Assembly (NCBI GenBank): GCA_934636265.1 | Contig: CAKUAD010000036.1 | Coordinates: forward strand, 1 to 7,342 | From: an uncultured Flavobacterium sp. | Lineage (GTDB): Bacteria; Bacteroidota; Bacteroidia; Flavobacteriales; Flavobacteriaceae | Direction: 5' to 3' | DNA: 7,342 nucleotides | Shown here: in pieces, positions 1-5,900 of the stretch | Numbering within the stretch: the stretch's first letter is position 1 | How the letters are laid out: every line of letters starts with the position of its first letter | The notes under the pieces: generated by a model | Databases searched by the model: none | What the model saw: the letters and a program-made list of their open reading frames with translations, nothing else | What the model was told of the DNA's origin: nothing | Translations under genes and position numbers: made by a program

Positions 1-90
1 ATCCGTTTCCCCCTACCCGTTAGGTACGAAGTTAAACTTCCTGCCAATACGTCCGCTATAGAAATTCTGCCAAAAATATTAAAAGCATAA
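1..90 (+). CDS. Possible 3' end of an upstream gene (partial, unrecognised)
   Basis: Frame 1 is open from the first base to a TAA at 88-90, giving 29 codons that end in ...EILPKILKA. The other two forward frames close at 58-60 (TAG) and 21-23 (TAG). If real, this gene ends 22 bases before the ATG of the DUF5686 gene and the two could be co-transcribed. The peptide contains no motif I recognise. An open stretch of 29 codons arises easily by chance, and codons such as AGG and CTA are not typical of the genes downstream, so this is weak support. Confidence 0.25.
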   Translation: MRFPLPVRYEVKLPANTSAIEILPKILKA

Positions 91-112
91 CACAATCAGC
101 CACGGATATAAG

Positions 113-2689
113 ATGGCCATTCTTTGTAAAGTAGTGAGATACGCCACGCGTACCTTATCAAAAAAAAGTTATATTTGGCTTCCTAAAAAACCTTGCTTGA
201 GAGTAGCCGCCATTCTTTTCCTTATGCTTTTTACGGGGCTGGCTGTCTCGCAGACTAAAGTGAGTGGGATTGTTGTAGACGATGCCGGACAACCGGTTCC
301 TTACGCCAATATCGTCTTTAAAGGTTCAACCCAGGGCATTGTCAGCAACGAGGACGGTCGATTTTATTTGGAGTCGCCGCAAACTTATCGCGTCATCGTC
401 GTTTCATTTCCCGGTTTTGGCGAGCGCGAGGTGACTTTGCCGCAGGCCGTCAATTATGACTTTAAAGTCGTCATCAAGGAATCAACTTCAATCAAGGAAG
501 TTGTGGTATATTCCGGAAAAACATCCAAAAAAGATAATCCTGCGCTCGACATCCTGAGAAAAATCTGGGCGCGCAAACGCAAAAACGGGCTATACATGTT
601 TGACCAGTACAAAATGGACAAATATGAAAAGGTGGAGTTTGACATGAACACCATCGACAGCGCCTTTATGAAAAGCAAACTGTTTAAAGGACTTGAGTTT
701 ATTTTTGACCATGTCGATACGTCAAAAGTCACCGGCAAAACCTATCTCCCGATCTTTATCAATGAAGCGCTGTCAGAGGTTTACGGCGATAACAAAATGG
801 GCAAGGTCAAGGAAATTCTTAAAGCCAACAAGAATTCCGGGTTTAGCAACAACCAGCAAGTCATCGCCTTTATCAAGGATTTGTATGCCGATTACAACAT
901 CTACAACAACTACTTGACGTTTTTTGACAAGAGTTTCACCAGTCCGCTGTCGACCACCGGGATTGACGTTTATAATTACGTGCTTAAAGACACGGCATTC
1001 ATCGACAACAAGTGGTGTTACAACATTGTTTTTTATCCGCGCCGAAAAAGCGAGCTAACCTTTAAAGGTGATTTTTGGGTAAACGACACGACTTTCGCCA
1101 TCAAGAAAATCAACCTGGCCGTTACCAAAAGCGCGAACATCAACTGGGTCAAGGATATTTATATCGAGCAGGAATTTGACGTGCTCAACGATTCGGTGTT
1201 TTTGCTCACGCGCGATCACATGATGAGCGACTTTGCCCTTAACAAAAAGGAATCTTCGCGCGGGATTTATGGCAAACGCACGACGCTGTACCGCGATCAC
1301 ATCTTTAATCAGGAAAAGCCACGTGATTTTTACAAGGAAGAAGTGAACTTTGTCGATCCCACCGTGTACGCCCGGCCGGATGAATTTTGGGAGCAAAACC
1401 GCTTTGAGGAACTCAACAAGGATGAGCGTGGCGTTTACAAAATGCTCGACACACTGCAAACCGTCGACAAGTTCAAACGGTTTACCAATTTGGTGTCGAT
1501 ACTGGGCAGCGGATATGTTCAGTGGGGCAATTTTGATTACGGACCCATCTATTCGACGTTTGGATACAATGAGGTTGAGCGCTTCAGAATCAGGACCGGC
1601 GGCCGTACGTATTTTGGTCCCAATGACAAATGGCGACTCCAAGGGTATACGGCTTACGGGTTTGGTGATGACAAATTCAAATACGGATTGTCGGGCAAAT
1701 GGATGATTGATTCACGCAACCGCATCATCCTATCCGGCGGAAACCGTCGCGACATCGAACAAATCGGCGCCAGCCTGACCACGACCAACGACGTTCTGGG
1801 CCGCAGTTTTGCCTCGTCGGGGATCGCTACCACAAGCAACAACGGCAAACTTACCAATATCAACCTCTCTACTTTTGCCATCGAGATTGAACCTTGGCGC
1901 AATTTTACGTTTCAGGCCGGACTGTCTTATCGCACCCTGGAGTCGGCCTCAACAACGTTTAGCCTGGACTATTATAAAGAGTTGCCATCGGCCGAGAATC
2001 CCACTGGCGTGGTTTCGGGTTATGTACGCCAAGGCGAGACGACATTCCAGTTGGAGTGGACGCCCAACCGCCAATCGATTGGTTACGGAGTGGAGCGAAA
2101 TTATATGGACAATCCGTATCCCAGGATATTTTTGAATTATGCCGCGGGAGTGAAGCAACTTTTTAACGGCGATTTCGACTATCAGAAACTACAACTTTAC
2201 TACAAGCAACCAATCATCATCGGGCCAATCGGCCGCACCAACATCATTGTCGAGGCGGGCAAGACCTTTGGAACCGTTCCGCTTGGTTTGATGAACATCA
2301 TACCGGGCAACCAGACGTTTTTTACCATCGAAAACACATTCAGCAACCTGAATTTTTACGAGTTTTTGGCCGATGAGTACGTGACTTTCCAGTACGAGCA
2401 CCACTTTAACGGAAAACTTTTTGCGTATGTCCCTGCGTTGCGAAATCTTAACCTTCGTGAGGTGGTCGTTTTTCGCGGGGTACACGGAACCATATCCGAT
2501 GAAAACCGCGAAATCAATGCTTCGGGCCTTCCATACAACGCTCCCGAGGATATTTATTACGAATACGGTTTTGGCGTGGGCAACATTTTTAAATTTTTCC
2601 GCGTCGACGTTACCTGGCGGGGTAATTATCTGGACATGCCTGATGCGCAAAAGGTTGCGGTAAAAGCATCGTTCGGATTTCATTTCTAA
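113..2689 (+). CDS. DUF5686 family outer-membrane protein with carboxypeptidase-regulatory-like domain
   Basis: An 858-residue protein predicted to sit in the outer membrane; its biochemical role is unknown, as for the family. Residues 30-46 form a hydrophobic signal-peptide core ending LAVS before QTKVSG. Residues about 48-125 are a CarboxypepD_reg-like beta-sandwich (PF13715), with the usual G-x-V-x-D pattern, VPYANIVFKG and SNEDGRF. A KEVVVYSG linker (128-135) leads to the DUF5686 region (PF18939), opening with DNPALDILRKIWARKRKNG (141-159). From about residue 470 alternating aromatic/polar strands with turn residues suggest a beta-barrel. The C-terminus carries the family-like GVGNIFKFFRVDVTWR (821-836) and ends in FGFHF, a terminal aromatic as expected for Bam-inserted proteins. 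Length is normal for the family. The ATG at 113 puts an unusually long 29-residue basic stretch before the hydrophobic core, so the true start may be internal. The gene is intact and stops at TAA 2687-2689. Confidence 0.93.
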   Translation: MAILCKVVRYATRTLSKKSYIWLPKKPCLRVAAILFLMLFTGLAVSQTKVSGIVVDDAGQPVPYANIVFKGSTQGIVSNEDGRFYLESPQTYRVIVVSFPGFGEREVTLPQAVNYDFKVVIKESTSIKEVVVYSGKTSKKDNPALDILRKIWARKRKNGLYMFDQYKMDKYEKVEFDMNTIDSAFMKSKLFKGLEFIFDHVDTSKVTGKTYLPIFINEALSEVYGDNKMGKVKEILKANKNSGFSNNQQVIAFIKDLYADYNIYNNYLTFFDKSFTSPLSTTGIDVYNYVLKDTAFIDNKWCYNIVFYPRRKSELTFKGDFWVNDTTFAIKKINLAVTKSANINWVKDIYIEQEFDVLNDSVFLLTRDHMMSDFALNKKESSRGIYGKRTTLYRDHIFNQEKPRDFYKEEVNFVDPTVYARPDEFWEQNRFEELNKDERGVYKMLDTLQTVDKFKRFTNLVSILGSGYVQWGNFDYGPIYSTFGYNEVERFRIRTGGRTYFGPNDKWRLQGYTAYGFGDDKFKYGLSGKWMIDSRNRIILSGGNRRDIEQIGASLTTTNDVLGRSFASSGIATTSNNGKLTNINLSTFAIEIEPWRNFTFQAGLSYRTLESASTTFSLDYYKELPSAENPTGVVSGYVRQGETTFQLEWTPNRQSIGYGVERNYMDNPYPRIFLNYAAGVKQLFNGDFDYQKLQLYYKQPIIIGPIGRTNIIVEAGKTFGTVPLGLMNIIPGNQTFFTIENTFSNLNFYEFLADEYVTFQYEHHFNGKLFAYVPALRNLNLREVVVFRGVHGTISDENREINASGLPYNAPEDIYYEYGFGVGNIFKFFRVDVTWRGNYLDMPDAQKVAVKASFGFHF

Positions 2690-2805
2690 CGACGCAAAAC
2701 GCCCAAACACCATCATTTTACGACTATCGGATTACGAAACTTTTTTCGGGAAGTGTCGTTCGTCGGCTTTTGCCAACACGTCATCGAAAAAGTGGTTGAT
2801 TATCA

Positions 2806-2818
2806 ATAACATTGTTAT
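2806..2818. repeat. Short perfect palindrome, operator-like
   Basis: ATAAC (2806-2810), the spacer ATT, then GTTAT (2814-2818) form a perfect 5-3-5 inverted repeat about 110 bases before the start of the giant gene. It could be a binding site for a dimeric regulator, but a palindrome this short in A/T-rich intergenic DNA can be chance. It has no T tract after it and does not look like a terminator. Confidence 0.2.
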
Positions 2819-2859
2819 CCTGTCGTAAAATTACTACTAAGGATTTGTAAATTCGTTGT

Positions 2860-2903
2860 CCGATTTCGATCAGATTGAACCGTCTCGATAGGGTCTGAAT
2901 CGG
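2860..2903 (+). promoter_or_regulatory. Bulged inverted repeat in the presumed 5' leader
   Basis: CCGATT (2860-2865) pairs with AATCGG (2898-2903), and CAGA (2871-2874) pairs with TCTG (2894-2897). The ten pairs are all Watson-Crick, with a five-base bulge (TCGAT, 2866-2870) on the 5' side and a 19-base loop. It ends 22 bases before the ATG at 2926, so it would lie in the mRNA leader and could affect message stability or translation. It is not followed directly by a clean U run and does not match any riboswitch class I recognise. The function is inference only. Confidence 0.28.
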
Positions 2904-2925
2904 GTTAAACTAAAAACTTTTTTTT

Positions 2926-5900
2926 ATGAACAAACTCTATTTTTGGTTGCTTGCACTCTTCTCAGTTTTGCAGATGCAGGCGCAGACCGTTACAATCGGG
3001 ACGGGAACCAATGTGGGGAACAAATTACCAGTTGTTCCTTACTATGGATATTCCTATACCCAGCAGTTGGTGCTGAAATCTGAAATCAACACTTCAGGCA
3101 ACATTACCAAAATCCGTTTTTACAGCAACGGTACGTCCTTGGGCACTCAGTCAAACAACTGGACGATTTTTATGGGACATACTACCAAGACGTCCTTTAC
3201 ATCCAATACTGACTGGATTTTGTCCGGAGCCATGACGCAAGTCTTTTCCGGTACAGTAACCGCCCCATCAAGTGAAGGTTGGATGGAGATTGCGTTGACT
3301 ACGCCATTTCCATACAATAACTCTGACAACTTGGTGATTGCAGTGGATGAGAACGCAGCATCTTATTCCGGGGCGTTTGGGACAAACTATTTCAGAATTA
3401 CAAACAACACTACGACATTCGCAAACCGGGCTATTTACTATCAAAATGATTCAACGAATCCTGACCCGGCTACAATTACGCTTACGGGTGTTCGTACAAG
3501 CTACTTAAGCCAAATGCAGCTGGAGTTCCCGGTTGCCACAGATGTTGCGGCTACAGCCATTACGGGTATTCCGGCTTCAAACTGCGCAACAGCGTCGGCG
3601 CCGCTTTCAGTTACGCTGCGCAACGATGGGTCGTCACCGCTTAACTTTGCCACTACGCCGGCAACGGTAACCCTGAACATCACGGGAGCGTCAACGCAAA
3701 CCCTTACAGGAACCGTATCTTCCGGAACTCTGGCTCCAGCGGCTACCACAAGTGTGGTTTTGTCTCCTTCGGCTGCTTTTACGGCCGCTGGGACGCATAA
3801 CCTTTCGGCTACGGTTGCCTTGACCGGTGATGGAAATGCATCCAACGACACAACTACCGCTGCCAAGTCTATTCTTGCACTTGAAGGTGTTCCCTACACT
3901 GAAGGTTTTACCACAACTTCAACTCCGGCCGGATGGAATACCACAGGCTGGACCATCGAAGCCAACCATGGCGTAACCGGGAATGGCATCTACAAAAACC
4001 TTTGGAGTAGCACCGGTGCCACTTCAGGACAGTTTACTTCCGGTCCGGTGGGTGTACTCGGCTCAAATGACGAACTCAAGTTTGATTACCGTCTGCTTGC
4101 CTGGGCAAGTCCCTATCCAGGGTCGACAGTGGCACCAACCGGGAATTGGGGTAATTTTACGGTCCAGATAAGCGCCGATTGCGGTACAAACTTTACAACG
4201 CTCGGAACCGTCAACAGTTCTAATCACACCGCCAACGGCCAGAGCTTTAGCACTAAGTCATACAACCTGGCCGCTTACGCAGGACAAAATGTAATTTTCA
4301 GGATTGTGGCTACCTGGGCTTCAGGTGACTATTACCTGGACATGGACAATTTTTCAATTGCGCCCACACCTAGTTGCCCGGCACCAAATGACTTTGTCAG
4401 CACCGCAGTAGGTCCGGAGAGCGGTTCTTTTTCATGGACTGGTTCCGGCAATTTTGAACTGCAGTACGGCCCAACCGGATTCACTGTGGGTTCAGGTACA
4501 ACTCAAGTTGTCACCGGTGCCACTACCGCTACAATCAGTGGGCTAACGACCAATCAGGCTTATCAGGTATACGTCCGCAAAAGTTGCGGAGCCGGAGAGT
4601 ATAGTACCTGGGCGGGACCAATCTCGATAACGCCTAGCAATGACGTAATCTACAACGCAGGCCCTATTGGCTCGCAATATGTTGCAGCTCCAACTAATAC
4701 AACGGTTAGCAGCTGTCCGGCAACGATGAGCATTACCGTTCCGGCAGGAAAGCGTATCGCTTCACTTGCCACGCAATACAGCATTACGGCTTCATCTTTA
4801 AATAACGCCTGGATGTCAGAACAGCGTAGTTACATCTATTCACCTGCTCTTGCCTTGGGCGAAGCTTCGGTCGCTGCCGGTTCAGGTAGCTCAGCCGGAA
4901 CTATGAACTATAGCCGCGCACTTACCTTTGCCAATGGCGCCACCGGCACAGTCAGCTTTGAGCTTCGCGTGTTCCGTACTTATGAAGGGGTTGCGGGATG
5001 TAATACTGATATGCAGGTAGTTCCTAACGGGTCTTGGAAATTAATCCCTGTATTTGAGGATATTCCTGGCTGTCCGGAGCCAACAGCTCTTGGAGCCAAC
5101 AGCATCACCGAAACAAACGCAATCCTGACTTGGACAAGTGAGGGCACTTCTTTTGACATTGAGTACGGAGTTGCTCCTTTTACACCAACAGGTACACCTA
5201 CACTTACCGGCGTATCAAATCCTTATAATCTGGAATCGCTTGCAGCAAACACGAACTACGTTTATTACGTGCGTCAAGATTGTGGCGGCGAGCAGAGTGT
5301 ATGGGTAGGACCATTTAGCTTTAAAACGCTTTGCACTCCATACAGTGTTCCATACACTGAAGGATTCGAATCAGGCTTCACAAACCTAACGGCCGTTGGC
5401 GGATGTCTGTCACAAGTTAGCGTTGTCGGCGATCAGGTTTGGACAGCAAACAGCTCGGCAACCGACTACAACCGCACACCTCGCACAGGTTCGTTTAATG
5501 CATACCTGCGCTACAGCAATGAAGATTGGATGTTTATTCCAATTCAGTTGACCGGAGGCGTGTCATATGATTTTTCATGCTACGCCCGCCAAGATGGTGG
5601 TACAGCCACCAATGCATCGATTGCGGTGAGCTTTGGTACCGATAAAACTGCTGCTGCAATGACCAATACCATTGTTGCATCTACCGGACTTGTCAACGGC
5701 AACTATCAGCGTATCGAAGGTCAATTTACGCCAGCCAGTTCAGGTATTTATTTCATCGGGATCAAAGGACAGATTAACGGAACTCCTTGGTATATCTCCT
5801 TGGATGACATTTCAATCGTAACTTCACCAACCGATACTCCTGACTATGTAGGACTTCAGTTTCCTGCTTCGGCCACCATTTTGGCCAGCGAAACTGCAAC

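Larger units (their letters stand above)
2690..2925. other. Intergenic region with leader of the giant secreted-protein gene
   Basis: These 236 bases hold no convincing gene on either strand. No strong terminator is visible after the DUF5686 stop: the best candidate, CGAAA (2735-2739) with TTTCG (2744-2748), has only five pairs around a T run. Further along are a short palindrome (2806-2818), a TTTG (2844-2847) that only partly resembles the Bacteroidota -7 element, and a bulged inverted repeat (2860-2903). The last bases before the start are A-rich and then T-rich (TAAAAAC followed by eight T) with no Shine-Dalgarno sequence, normal for Bacteroidota. The gap suggests that the downstream gene has its own promoter. 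Confidence 0.7.

Noticed and set aside
28..40. GAAGT-TAA-ACTTC inverted repeat near the left edge
   Set aside because: Five pairs with a three-base loop, no T tract, and inside a possible coding tail; consistent with chance.
1055..1642. 195-codon open frame on the minus strand inside the DUF5686 gene
   Set aside because: It lies wholly opposite a well-supported gene, its peptide resembles no family, and long antisense frames are expected where the sense codons avoid certain triplets.
2189..2716. 175-codon minus-strand open frame overlapping the 3' end of the DUF5686 gene
   Set aside because: Almost entirely antisense to the conserved C-terminal beta-barrel; no recognisable motif.
2735..2748. 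Possible terminator hairpin after the DUF5686 gene (CGAAA / TTTCG)
   Set aside because: Only five pairs, mostly A-T, with the T run inside the loop and stem rather than after it.
2812..2847. Possible Bacteroidota promoter: TTG at 2812-2814 and TTTG at 2844-2847
   Set aside because: The TA lies four bases before TTTG instead of two, and the distance between the elements is longer than the usual spacing. A promoter probably exists in this region, but I cannot place it.
3501..3866. 121-codon minus-strand Val/Ala-rich open frame
   Set aside because: Antisense to the CARDB/Ig-like domain; its low-complexity composition mirrors the Thr/Ala/Gly-rich sense strand.
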